From Chitinophagaceae bacterium (GTDB taxonomy: Bacteria; Bacteroidota; Bacteroidia; Chitinophagales; Chitinophagaceae): a stretch of DNA of 17,910 nt. Within the stretch, counting starts at the first letter, position 1, and every line of letters begins with the position of its first letter. The DNA lies in the NCBI GenBank assembly GCA_021151685.1, contig JAGKWS010000088.1:1-17910 (forward strand), given 5' to 3'. The notes under the pieces were generated by a model that had not been told where the DNA came from, ran no database searches, and saw only the letters and a program-made list of their open reading frames with translations. Positions 7,501 to 14,583 of this stretch are shown one piece after another. The translations under genes were made by a program, and so were the position numbers.

Positions 7501-9711
7501 TTATACTTGTTGCGCACTACCGCACCTACCGATGCCACTGTAGACAATACCAACTCGGTATACCTCACCCCTACCCTCGTTACAGCGGGCAACTACACCG
7601 GCTTCAGAGGTACATTTACCGGTTATGGTCGTTACCTGCTTATAGATGGCCCATTGTGCAACAAGCCACCGGCAAATATTACCGCTGCCGGCCCTACAAC
7701 TTTCTGTTTGGGTAGCAGTGTTAGCCTCAGTACACCCGCCGGGGCTGGTTGGGGCTACCAATGGGTTCGGAATGGTTCAAATATACCCGGTGCCACATCC
7801 AATACATATGATGCCACTTTGGGTGGCAACTACACGGTCATTGTCAATCAAACAACCTGCGACAGCACATCGGCAGTAGTTTCGGTAGTAGTAGATTCGG
7901 TATATGCTGCACCCGTCGGCGGCCCCGGTCAGGTATGTATTGGCCAAACCATAACACTTACCAATACTGTTACAGGTGGTGTCTGGTCTACATCCAATGC
8001 TTCAGTTGCTCCTGTAAGCAGTACAGGTGTAGTTACCGGTATCAGTGGCGGTACAGCCAACATCACCTACTCTGTCACCAATGTTTGTGGTACCGATTAC
8101 AAATATGTAACTGTTACCGTCAATGCCGCTACATCGCTCCCTGCCATTACGGGCAGTCTGGCCATATGCAATGGCTTGTCTGGCACACTAACCAATGGCG
8201 TTACAGGTGGCACATGGTCTGTAGCTACACCGTCTGTAGCGTCTGTAGGTATCGGCACTGGTATACTCACTGGTTTGTCGGCAGGCACCACCAATGTCAC
8301 TTATACGTACACCAACGCATTTGGCTGTACATCTTCATCAACGGCTGTCGCTACCGTCAATCCGGTACCATCAGCTGCCACGTCGCCTACGGGAACTATT
8401 ACTGTTTGTGGAGGTTATACCACTACCATCAATGCTACACCTGTAGTATCAGGCAATACCTACCAATGGGCCGATGGTGCAACAGTACTTCCGGGTGCTA
8501 CAAATGCTGTATTTACCACCACATCGGCTGGTAGCTATGTAGTAACTATTACAAACACTTTTGGTTGCAGTGCCACATCATCTCCGGTTGTGGTATCAAT
8601 AGATCCCTCACCAACAGTTACACCAGCCGTGTCGGTATTGTCTGGTTCTGGCACGTCTATCTGTTCATCTCCTGTTCCGGTTACCTTTACGGCAAGCCCC
8701 GTCAATGGTGGCTTATCGCCATCCTATCAGTGGTATGTAAATGGCACACCAGTTGGTGCTTCAACAGGCACATATGCCTACACCCCTGCCAATGGCGATG
8801 TGGTGAGTGTACTGCTTACCAGCAGCTTGCCATGTGCTACACCAGCTACAGCAACAGGTTCGCTCACCATGACGGTTACTACAAGCGGGGTTCCATCGGC
8901 AGCGGTAGTTGCATCGCCCAACGATACCGTTTGTACCGGTAGTGCCGTTACTTATGTAGCCGTTCCATCGTTTGGTGGCACAGTACCTATTTATATATGG
9001 TCTAAAAATGGTATTAATGTTGCCAGTGGCCCTACTTATACCAACATACCTATGAACGGAGATGTAATAGTATGTACCATCACCAGCAGCAACTACCCAT
9101 GTTTGTTGGCACCATCTGGTGCTGGTGCACCTTTCATCATGCGTGTGTTAGACCCTGCTATCAATTCTGTAGCTATATCTACCGCAACCCCGGTTGCTGC
9201 AGCCGGTGCCACTGTAACATTTGCAGCCATAGCCACAAACGGAGGCCCTACGCCGGGCTACCAATGGTACATCAATACAGTTGCAGTACCGGGTGCTACC
9301 AATGCTACTTTCACAACCAGTACTTTGACCAATGGCCAAACGGTACATTGCAAAGTAACCAGTAGTATGCTGTGTGTAGACCCACCTGTGTCACTCAGTA
9401 ACGGAATCAAGATGGTCATTGGCACTACCACTGTTACAGACATTGCAAATGCAGGCATACTAAGTATTGTGCCAAACCCAAGCAAGGGCTCATTCACTAT
9501 TTCCGGCAATCTCGGTAATGTTGCTACAGACTATCAAATATCTGTATCTAATGTATTGGGGCAAAAAATTCATGTTTCTGCACACAATACAACATCAGGT
9601 GCCATTAGCCAGTTGGTTGCTCTGCCATCTGGTACGGCACCCGGTATGTACATAGTTACAGTTACCAGTCATGCAGGCTCCGCAACTTTCCAGTTGATTG
9701 TAGAGAAGTAA
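4513..9711 (+). CDS. Secreted thermolysin-type (M4) metalloprotease with Calx-beta, Ig-like repeats and T9SS sorting domain
   Basis: A 1732-residue extracellular zinc protease. Order of parts (approximate residues): signal peptide 1-22 (ATA-QQ); FTP propeptide 80-118; PepSY-like 130-225; M4 catalytic domain 240-565; Calx-beta 573-697 (ending INIYNDDS); unassigned beta-rich domains 705-1045; Ig-like 1050-1130; two similar bacterial-Ig repeats 1135-1210 and 1211-1283 (each with GVTGISGG- or GILTGLSAG-type cores); four Ig-like repeats with YQW or related cores 1290-1640; type A sorting domain 1648-1732 (SIVPNPSKGSF, SNVLGQ, GMYIVTV). Catalytic residues are intact: His377, Glu378 and His381 in HEVGH, ligand Glu401 in GAINEALSD, and His477 in GVHRNSG. 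The propeptides imply secretion as a zymogen, activated by their removal. T9SS would export it and anchor it at the surface or release it. Probable role: digestion of external protein. A strong terminator follows. Confidence 0.96.
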   Translation: MKFSYSGILSFACGLWALNATAQQTPNSHIASQVRNETDGTLKSISFTQGAQWKDTDAPELFSRYYGITPGSDVQMRLLNTNTTPQHTRVDRYVEYFKGLKVAYSSITVNSKDGKVGFMSSNFYQPLASLSATPALPAATAFTRALTFVGATKYKWQNPIEEEHIKREYNKPDTSYLPKGNLVWVEDMRSGTKDHKLHLAWSFDIYADEPMSRQEVYVDAQTGKILFSNPLIKHTAATGSSRYSGVVPFQSAFVGGTYRLYDSTRGNGVYTRNMNNGTSYGAATQFSSATNTWPAPAPTDNVALDAHWGGSMVYDYFKLQHGRLSWDGLDGIMLQYVHYGSNYNNAYWNGSSMTYGDGSGIAAGGFSPLTSLDVTAHEVGHGVCEATCGLIYESEPGAINEALSDCWGATIEHWADPHETDAMPKSAWEMGEEIGTEPLRSINNPVLQGQPDTYGGTNWWVVAGCTPTSGNDYCGVHRNSGLMNFWYFLLVNGGSGTNDLGNAYLVNALDWTRAAQILYQTELALTSTATFMDARTESINAATLLFGPCSFEVQSVTSAWYAVGVGPNYIPCVPQIAFVSPTLNVMEAAPTTACGASKTVTFGIKPSGPTTVGGSPEATIMIDPSSTAVAGIDYTISPSTVVFPVGDMSTRNVTLTIFDNGNVNDNKVLKLGLAVNPMGTGATLAPFNDSMTINIYNDDSIPHSGATIYPLLNEGIPVASVFTSPFYGTQRRARSQFILFARELAAAGVVPKVPITQLALNVLTKSSTAPFTNFTVSMANTVVPDLYSAFVTAGLTQVYTGNFTTYVGTDTIDFNSGTFTWDGTSNVVVQFCYGMNAATFSANDQVAGVQQGEFTTGDYNISNTGTGTGCLLGFATGNRVVVRPVMRFKQAVPPAPIETAVGSNRVWNVRSGQEVYFYSTADTQVIAGIRGMDADLGCVTATVTQAGNGLTPAAFSGVNRMRKEVNIVPTIGGSTTTSDVNIYLNNTELAGVTPSTLYLLRTTAPTDATVDNTNSVYLTPTLVTAGNYTGFRGTFTGYGRYLLIDGPLCNKPPANITAAGPTTFCLGSSVSLSTPAGAGWGYQWVRNGSNIPGATSNTYDATLGGNYTVIVNQTTCDSTSAVVSVVVDSVYAAPVGGPGQVCIGQTITLTNTVTGGVWSTSNASVAPVSSTGVVTGISGGTANITYSVTNVCGTDYKYVTVTVNAATSLPAITGSLAICNGLSGTLTNGVTGGTWSVATPSVASVGIGTGILTGLSAGTTNVTYTYTNAFGCTSSSTAVATVNPVPSAATSPTGTITVCGGYTTTINATPVVSGNTYQWADGATVLPGATNAVFTTTSAGSYVVTITNTFGCSATSSPVVVSIDPSPTVTPAVSVLSGSGTSICSSPVPVTFTASPVNGGLSPSYQWYVNGTPVGASTGTYAYTPANGDVVSVLLTSSLPCATPATATGSLTMTVTTSGVPSAAVVASPNDTVCTGSAVTYVAVPSFGGTVPIYIWSKNGINVASGPTYTNIPMNGDVIVCTITSSNYPCLLAPSGAGAPFIMRVLDPAINSVAISTATPVAAAGATVTFAAIATNGGPTPGYQWYINTVAVPGATNATFTTSTLTNGQTVHCKVTSSMLCVDPPVSLSNGIKMVIGTTTVTDIANAGILSIVPNPSKGSFTISGNLGNVATDYQISVSNVLGQKIHVSAHNTTSGAISQLVALPSGTAPGMYIVTVTSHAGSATFQLIVEK

Positions 9712-9732
9712 TATTGTTTATGTGTATTTATG

Positions 9733-9761
9733 AACGCCCGTGCAATGTGTACGGGCGTTTT
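9733..9761 (+). terminator. Rho-independent terminator after the M4 protease gene
   Basis: AACGCCCGT (9733-9741) pairs perfectly with ACGGGCGTT (9751-9759). Three further inner pairs (one G-U) close on a 3-nt loop, ATG. The GC-rich stem runs into TTTTC. Confidence 0.88.
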
Positions 9762-9783
9762 CAATTACATGAGGTCTCATTTA

Positions 9784-9815
9784 TTTCTACACCTGCACAT
9801 TATTTTATACATTTA
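9784..9815 (+). promoter_or_regulatory. Candidate promoter of the transglutaminase-like gene
   Basis: TTTC at 9784-9787 (-33, consensus TTTG) and TACATTTA at 9808-9815 (-7, consensus TAnnTTTG, one mismatch) are separated by 20 nt, within the usual range. Predicted start near 9821, leaving a leader of about 18 nt. Confidence 0.4.
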
Positions 9816-9838
9816 TCCTGTATACTGCAACACACTTC

Positions 9839-11809
9839 ATGAAGAATATCTGCGTTCTGCTATCATTTGTTTTGTTACTATCTGCTGCATTGGCTAATGC
9901 ACAAACAACCGACACCCTTAAAGGCACTAAACTGCCGGCCCGCCTTTCGGAACCCGATGCCATTGCTGCAGCATTGTGTATAGACGTTACTACCGAACGC
10001 GAAAAAGCAAACGTTATCTATAACTGGATTACTCATAATATAGAGTACGATGCCAAAGCACTTTGGAACCTATCTGACGATAGCAAAAACCGAGTAAAAA
10101 ACACCATCAAATCGGGCAAGGCACTCTGCGCAGGTTATTCCGAATTGTTTGTGGCTCTTTGCAAGTCTGCCGGGCTGAATGCCGTTACCGTAGATGGCTA
10201 TGCCAAAGACATGATTTTTGACAATGGCGACGAAATGTATATACCCCGCCACGAATGGGTAGCTGTTCGGGTGGATGGTAAGTGGCAACTGGCCGACCCT
10301 ACATGGGGCGCAGGATACTTGTATCAAAGCGATAGTTGGTTACGGAAATTGCTGAGTAAGTTGCTGATGCAAAAAAAACTGAAAGCAAAAAGATTGAAAT
10401 TCCGCTACCGGTACGACCCTCAGTACTTTTTGCAAGACCCACTTACATTCAGATTACGACATGTACCAGCAGACCCTCTATGGCAACTCACCGACACCGC
10501 CATGCCACTTGCTGTGTTCGAGGCCGGCGACAGCAGTATCAGGGCATTCAATACCAGTTATCCACAACTGACACAAAAAGATAGCAGACTGGACAAAATT
10601 GCCGGCATGACCGACGAAAAACGCAAGTTGGAAATGGCTTCGCGTGTGTATGCTTTCAACAATCGATTTCATCTTGCCCTTGCTATACGCAACAGTGTAT
10701 TGGCCGATTCGCTCATAGAAGTAATAAACAAAGACACCACGGGCAACGAGGCACCTAAGTTGCTAAAGGTTGTAGGTAGTGAAATGAAACAGTCGCTGGA
10801 ATACGTGAAATTGCAGAAAAAGGGCTTTCCGGAAGAATACAGCAAACTGAGCCGTAAAAACAAGACAAAGGCAGCATTGGCCAAACAAAGTATAAGGGCC
10901 ATAAAAACCGACGACAAAAAGCTAATTGCCGAAAGCAACAAACATGCACGAAGTGTAGAAGGAAAAACAAGTAGGGCTGCAAAAAAAGCCGGCACGGCAA
11001 AAAAAGCTATACAAGAAACATCTATGCGTAGGTATGATGCTATAAAAACGGCAAAAATACCTAAGAAGCCAGATGCAAAAGAACTTACAGACATTCAAGA
11101 CTCGGTAACAGCAAAAAGCCTGCGTGTACAGGCCCGCCTGAAAGAAATAGAATCTACAAAAGCAGAAATCATATCGTTAGTGTCTATCTCAAAGCCATTG
11201 CTCGATTCGCTGGCCTCTCGGCTTGGCAACGAAGATTCTCTGCTGAAAAACGAAGCCATAGAACGCCTGCAAATGCACGACAGTTACGACGACGAGGTAA
11301 AAAAGTGGAACAAATTGTTTGCCAGCAGCCGTTTTGGTACTACCGATACACTCATAAAATACTACTTCAATACGTTCGATACAGTTTGCAGCCGTTACGA
11401 GAAAGTGCAGAAATCTTATGCCGAAGCCATCAATATGTCGAAAGCAAATTTGCGCAGTCTGGAACAAAAAAAGAAATGGACTGCAACAGACCCCGATGCT
11501 ACCAAAGAATATGCCGAGGCACTGAGCGACCATCACGAAGTTGCAGATAGTGCCCTTGTCATTGCCGCAAAATACACAGCATACCTGAAGGGCAACAAAA
11601 GTTTGTTCAAATTATTGGGCACACTTGGTAAGAAACAAATAAAAATTGCTGAGTATATGGAAAAGGCAGAAAAAAATCGGCAGGAGATGGAAAGCAAAAC
11701 CATTGCCCGCAAAAAATACACCGACATGAAAGAGAATGAAATGCAGCGGGCCAACATAGAAAAGGTGCTGCGCAAAGTAAACAAAGCTACTACAGGCAGT
11801 AAAAAATGA
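9839..11809 (+). CDS. Secreted transglutaminase-like protein with long Lys-rich coiled-coil tail
   Basis: A 656-residue protein with a clear signal peptide (1-21, ANA-QTT). Residues about 45-160 form a transglutaminase/protease-like core with the full Cys-His-Asp triad: Cys97 in KALCAGYSELF, His138 in RHEWVAV, Asp153 in LADPTWG. Relatives include both cross-linking enzymes and peptidases, so the reaction cannot be fixed. Residues about 160-330 are less recognisable. Residues about 330-650 are strongly charged, rich in Lys, Ala and Glu, almost without Gly or Pro over long stretches, and probably form helical coiled coils; the C-terminus (TTGSKK) is basic. There is no T9SS sorting domain and no lipobox, so it is probably periplasmic or released. 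It is monocistronic: its own promoter precedes it and its last codons form half of a bidirectional terminator. Confidence 0.85.
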   Translation: MKNICVLLSFVLLLSAALANAQTTDTLKGTKLPARLSEPDAIAAALCIDVTTEREKANVIYNWITHNIEYDAKALWNLSDDSKNRVKNTIKSGKALCAGYSELFVALCKSAGLNAVTVDGYAKDMIFDNGDEMYIPRHEWVAVRVDGKWQLADPTWGAGYLYQSDSWLRKLLSKLLMQKKLKAKRLKFRYRYDPQYFLQDPLTFRLRHVPADPLWQLTDTAMPLAVFEAGDSSIRAFNTSYPQLTQKDSRLDKIAGMTDEKRKLEMASRVYAFNNRFHLALAIRNSVLADSLIEVINKDTTGNEAPKLLKVVGSEMKQSLEYVKLQKKGFPEEYSKLSRKNKTKAALAKQSIRAIKTDDKKLIAESNKHARSVEGKTSRAAKKAGTAKKAIQETSMRRYDAIKTAKIPKKPDAKELTDIQDSVTAKSLRVQARLKEIESTKAEIISLVSISKPLLDSLASRLGNEDSLLKNEAIERLQMHDSYDDEVKKWNKLFASSRFGTTDTLIKYYFNTFDTVCSRYEKVQKSYAEAINMSKANLRSLEQKKKWTATDPDATKEYAEALSDHHEVADSALVIAAKYTAYLKGNKSLFKLLGTLGKKQIKIAEYMEKAEKNRQEMESKTIARKKYTDMKENEMQRANIEKVLRKVNKATTGSKK

Positions 11810-11826
11810 TACCTGTAGTAGCTTTT
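11783..11826. terminator. Bidirectional terminator between convergent genes
   Basis: AAAGCTACTACAGG (11783-11796) and CCTGTAGTAGCTTT (11812-11825) form a perfect 14-bp stem with a 15-nt loop. On the plus strand the stem ends in TTTT. On the minus strand it runs into TTTGTTTAC. The left arm lies inside the last codons of the transglutaminase-like gene, and its TGA stop is in the loop. It should serve both this gene and the convergent glycosyltransferase gene ending at 11838. Confidence 0.85.
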
Positions 11827-11837
11827 ATTGGCACTTA

Positions 11838-13061
11838 TTAGTGGTGTCTCTTAATGCGAATGAGGTACTCTACCTCTTCGCACACTATCTTCATTACAGA
11901 TTTCCTATCATATTTTTGCATTACCAATGCACGGGCATTGCTTGCCAGCTTTTGAGCTTCTTCTTTATTCTCAATGCACCATTTTATCCACTTGGCAAAG
12001 GTTTCGGGCGAATTGGCACGCAGATAGTGTTCCTCGGGGCGGGCTTCTATACCTTTTATGCCTTTCGATGTGGAGATTACTATTTTGCCCTTTGCCATCG
12101 CCTCCAGTATCTTCACTCGTATACCTCCACCCGATAGTAATGGTACTATCAGTATTTTTTTGTCGGCTACAAAGGCATCGGCATCCTCTACCTCGCCGGC
12201 ACATACCACACCCGTCAGGTTACTTTCCTCAAACTCGGTACTCATGTTTCTGCCGGCAAAGTAAAAACGAAAACCCGGTACAGCCCTATGTACCCGTGGC
12301 CATACTTTGTGCAAAAACCACCTGATGCCTTCCCGGTTAGGTAGCCAGTCCATAGCCCCAATGTGGTAGCCATGCCATTGCTCTTCCCTTTCTGTCGGTT
12401 TTATATTGTCTGTCTCTATACTAAACGGTGCTACCACCACATTCGATACCTCTTCCAACCTGTGTACCAACTGGGCATCCTTCTCGGTTATAGCCAACAG
12501 CAGGTCATACTCCTTCCACGAGCGTCTTTCGTAGTTGCGCACGCGTTCCGCCAGATTGTCAAAGTAATATTTTTTCAATGGGTTTTTTGCCTTGCCAGAC
12601 ATTCCCTGCCATATCTGATACTCTACATTGTGCATCCGCAACACACATACGGCCGATGAATGCTTATGCACATCGGGCATATAAGACGACATATACACAC
12701 TTTCCACCTGTACCACTTCCGGTTCAAAGCTTTTCAGAACGGTTATCAGCTTTTGCCTGAATTCTTCGTTACTGTAACGTTGCACATGTTCGGGCTCGCG
12801 CGAGAAAAAGAAGTTTTTCAAAGCACCACCTGCTTTTACTTCCGTATCCACATTCACCCACGAAAACCCAGCCAAATGAGAAAAGATTTTCCCCAATGCT
12901 TCTGTTTTCACCTTGTGTCTTGTAGTGTTCATAGACAGCAGATGCACTTGCCAGCCGGCACGATAGTATCCGTCTATCATGGCATGCATAGCAATATTGC
13001 CTCCGTCTTTCAAAGGAAAGGGAACGCGGTTGGTAATAATCAATATTTTGCGACCACTCAT
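11838..13061 (-). CDS. Glycosyltransferase, GT4-like (group 1) family
   Basis: A 407-residue cytoplasmic enzyme of the GT-B fold. The N-terminal domain begins KILIITNRVPFPLKDGG, the typical acceptor-side opening with a Gly-rich loop. The C-terminal domain carries the nucleotide-sugar site: PLLSGGGIRVKILEAMAKG (about residues 308-328), with the conserved Glu of the family's E-x7-E-like region, followed by ISTSKGIKGIEA. It transfers a sugar from a nucleotide-sugar donor to an unknown acceptor, most likely in cell-surface polysaccharide or glycolipid synthesis. No other glycan gene adjoins it except the divergent formyltransferase 362 nt away. A weak box, TAATTTAG (7 of 8), lies at 13070-13077 on this strand. 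There are no transmembrane segments. Donor and acceptor cannot be inferred. Confidence 0.92.
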   Translation of the reverse strand: MSGRKILIITNRVPFPLKDGGNIAMHAMIDGYYRAGWQVHLLSMNTTRHKVKTEALGKIFSHLAGFSWVNVDTEVKAGGALKNFFFSREPEHVQRYSNEEFRQKLITVLKSFEPEVVQVESVYMSSYMPDVHKHSSAVCVLRMHNVEYQIWQGMSGKAKNPLKKYYFDNLAERVRNYERRSWKEYDLLLAITEKDAQLVHRLEEVSNVVVAPFSIETDNIKPTEREEQWHGYHIGAMDWLPNREGIRWFLHKVWPRVHRAVPGFRFYFAGRNMSTEFEESNLTGVVCAGEVEDADAFVADKKILIVPLLSGGGIRVKILEAMAKGKIVISTSKGIKGIEARPEEHYLRANSPETFAKWIKWCIENKEEAQKLASNARALVMQKYDRKSVMKIVCEEVEYLIRIKRHH

Positions 13062-13371
13062 ATTCGGTGCTAAATTATAAATTGTTTTTAAGAGCCCGTT
13101 TAAGTTTTATTACTTGTGTCCTCAGGATAACAGATTTTTTCAGCAAATTGAGGAATTTATACCACTCAAGCACCGGCTATTGTAACACATATAAACAACA
13201 TGCACCTGAAACGCACCAATTACTTGGGCTATCAAACAAGAGAAACGCCTTTTTTATCATTTATTTTTTGTGTCTGTTATAAAAGTCATTGTCTGGCCAA
13301 ACGAAGCACATTTTGTAGCAATTGCCCTCCCTACGACAAAAATGTAACAAAGTTGCCGCCCAAAACAACCA

Positions 13372-13396
13372 TAAGATATGCAAACAATATATCTTA
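13372..13396. repeat. Operator-like inverted repeat TAAGATAT-N9-ATATCTTA
   Basis: Two perfect 8-bp arms (13372-13379 and 13389-13396) with a 9-nt spacer lie about 17 nt upstream of the -7 box of the formyltransferase gene, covering the expected -33 region. The geometry suits a dimeric DNA-binding regulator; no T-tract follows, so it is not a terminator. Confidence 0.45.
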
Positions 13397-13412
13397 AACC
13401 AGCTCTAACATG

Positions 13413-13420
13413 TATTTTTG
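13413..13420 (+). promoter_or_regulatory. -7 box of the formyltransferase gene; predicts a leaderless or near-leaderless mRNA
   Basis: TATTTTTG matches TAnnTTTG exactly and ends 3 nt before the ATG at 13424. With the usual 4-7 nt from box to start site, transcription should begin at or next to the ATG. The box also contains the TTG at 13418, which should therefore not be taken as the start codon. No good -33 TTTG is visible. Confidence 0.55.
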
Positions 13421-13423
13421 CGC

Positions 13424-14182
13424 ATGCTTCCGCAGACAATAATTTTTTTAGGCTCCAAGCCCATAGGTTACGAATGCCTTTCATGGCTCATCCACCAGCA
13501 AACAACCCTAAACATAAAAATAGTAGGTGTACTCACGCAGGAACGCACCGAATTTGGCACTACACAAAGCCTTGTACAACTTGCCAAATCGCATCATATA
13601 CCAGTAATTGCTTCACCCGACGATATGCCCGAGTGTGACGTAATCTATTCGGTTCAATATCACCAGATCCTTAGTGCTGAGCATATTGCTAAAGCAAAAA
13701 ATATAGCAGTAAACCTGCATATGGCTCCACTGCCCGAGTATAGAGGCAGTAATCAGTTCTCCTTTGCCATACTCGAAGACAAAACAGAGTTTGGTACAAC
13801 TGTTCATGTTATGGATACCCGCATAGACAATGGCGACATTCTGTTTCAAAAACGCTTCCCCATACCAGAAAATTGTTGGGTAGACGATCTGTACAAACTT
13901 ACCTACAACGCATCGCTACATCTCTTCAGGCAAACGTTTGGGCACATATTGTCGGGCAATTACAAACGCCTGCCGCAGCAAATGCTGGTGCCGCGCTATG
14001 GTACCAGCCTGCACATGCGCAGCGAAATGAAGGCACTGAAAGAAATAGACCTTAAATGGCCACCCGAAAAAATAAACAAGCATGTACGGGCCACATCTAT
14101 GCCGGGCTTCGAGCCACCATTTTGCATCATAGGGGGGCAAAAGGTATACTTTAGCCGCACATGGCAGTATACTACTCCTTAA
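13424..14182 (+). CDS. Formyltransferase family protein (10-formyl-THF dependent), probably not Fmt
   Basis: A 252-residue cytoplasmic enzyme of the family that moves a formyl group from N10-formyltetrahydrofolate to an amine (methionyl-tRNA formyltransferase, ArnA N-domain, sugar N-formyltransferases, GART). The catalytic triad is Asn97, His99 and Asp135, in NLHMAPLPEYRG and DTRIDNGDIL; the His-to-Asp spacing of 36 equals that of E. coli Fmt. It is about 60 residues shorter than Fmt and seems to lack its full C-terminal tRNA-binding domain, which favours an amino-sugar substrate. The C-terminal SMPGFEPPFCIIGGQKVYF resembles the end of sugar formyltransferases. The ATG at 13424 is chosen because the upstream TTG sits inside the promoter box. 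Its 3' end overlaps the convergent DUF983 gene by 11 nt. Substrate unknown. Confidence 0.85.
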   Translation: MLPQTIIFLGSKPIGYECLSWLIHQQTTLNIKIVGVLTQERTEFGTTQSLVQLAKSHHIPVIASPDDMPECDVIYSVQYHQILSAEHIAKAKNIAVNLHMAPLPEYRGSNQFSFAILEDKTEFGTTVHVMDTRIDNGDILFQKRFPIPENCWVDDLYKLTYNASLHLFRQTFGHILSGNYKRLPQQMLVPRYGTSLHMRSEMKALKEIDLKWPPEKINKHVRATSMPGFEPPFCIIGGQKVYFSRTWQYTTP

Positions 14183-14579
14183 CCTCTACACGCCTACTGT
14201 CGCCAAAACTAACGTACAGGTACAAATATATCATACGCGACAGTCGCATTAGGTATGGCTGTGCAACCAGTACTACGGTAATGCTGGTTGCCAGATAATA
14301 GTATACACTATTGTCTTTGTAGCTAAGGCCAAATATGGGCCAATACCAACACAAGTTCAAAAAAAACAAAATCATGGTAAGCGCGTAGTTAATACCACCC
14401 CCATTATTCTTTTCCGATTTTAGCTGCTGCCCACATACCTCGCATTCGTCTTTCAGAACTACCATTTGCTCAAATGGCAATATGCTTTTATTTACAAACA
14501 CACGCGAGCGGCGGCAACTCGGGCACTTCATCGTAAACATAGCCGCCAGCATAGACGGCCGTTTGGTAGTATCGCTCAT
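14172..14579 (-). CDS. DUF983 family zinc-ribbon membrane protein
   Basis: A 135-residue inner-membrane protein. The N-terminal cytoplasmic part has two CxxC knuckles, CPSC (about 19-22) and CEVCG (about 46-50), as expected for a zinc ribbon of the DUF983 family (KCPSCRRSRVF; LKDECEVCGQQL). Two hydrophobic segments follow at about 65-85 and 92-110, then a basic tail. The family's function is unestablished; it is common in Bacteroidota and Alphaproteobacteria. The ATG at 14579 lies 5 nt after an exact TATTTTTG box, suggesting a leaderless transcript. The last 11 nt overlap the end of the formyltransferase gene on the opposite strand. Confidence 0.88.
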   Translation of the reverse strand: MSDTTKRPSMLAAMFTMKCPSCRRSRVFVNKSILPFEQMVVLKDECEVCGQQLKSEKNNGGGINYALTMILFFLNLCWYWPIFGLSYKDNSVYYYLATSITVVLVAQPYLMRLSRMIYLYLYVSFGDSRRVEVKE

Positions 14580-14583
14580 GCTG

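Larger units (their letters stand above)
13062..13423. other. Divergent intergenic region between the glycosyltransferase and formyltransferase genes
   Basis: These 362 nt are AT-rich and hold no convincing gene. A 71-codon frame from a GTG at 13067 has no recognisable features or coding signature. Visible elements are a weak promoter box for the minus-strand gene (13070-13077), an operator-like inverted repeat (13372-13396) and the formyltransferase promoter box (13413-13420). The middle (about 13090-13365) shows nothing I can interpret; a small RNA cannot be excluded by eye. Confidence 0.6.

Noticed and set aside
7935..8534. 199-codon out-of-frame open reading frame inside the Ig-repeat part of the M4 protease
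   Set aside because: Arises from the Thr/Gly/Val-rich repetitive codons; the product is Cys/Tyr/His-rich and the main frame is unbroken with clear domains.
10669..11094. 141-codon antisense frame with membrane-protein-like hydrophobic sequence opposite the coiled-coil tail
   Set aside because: Lys codons (AAA/AAG) read in antisense give Phe/Leu, which makes any Lys-rich coding region look like a membrane protein on the other strand.
13067..13282. 71-codon frame from a GTG in the glycosyltransferase/formyltransferase spacer
   Set aside because: No promoter, no signal peptide or domain, and residue composition like translated AT-rich non-coding DNA.
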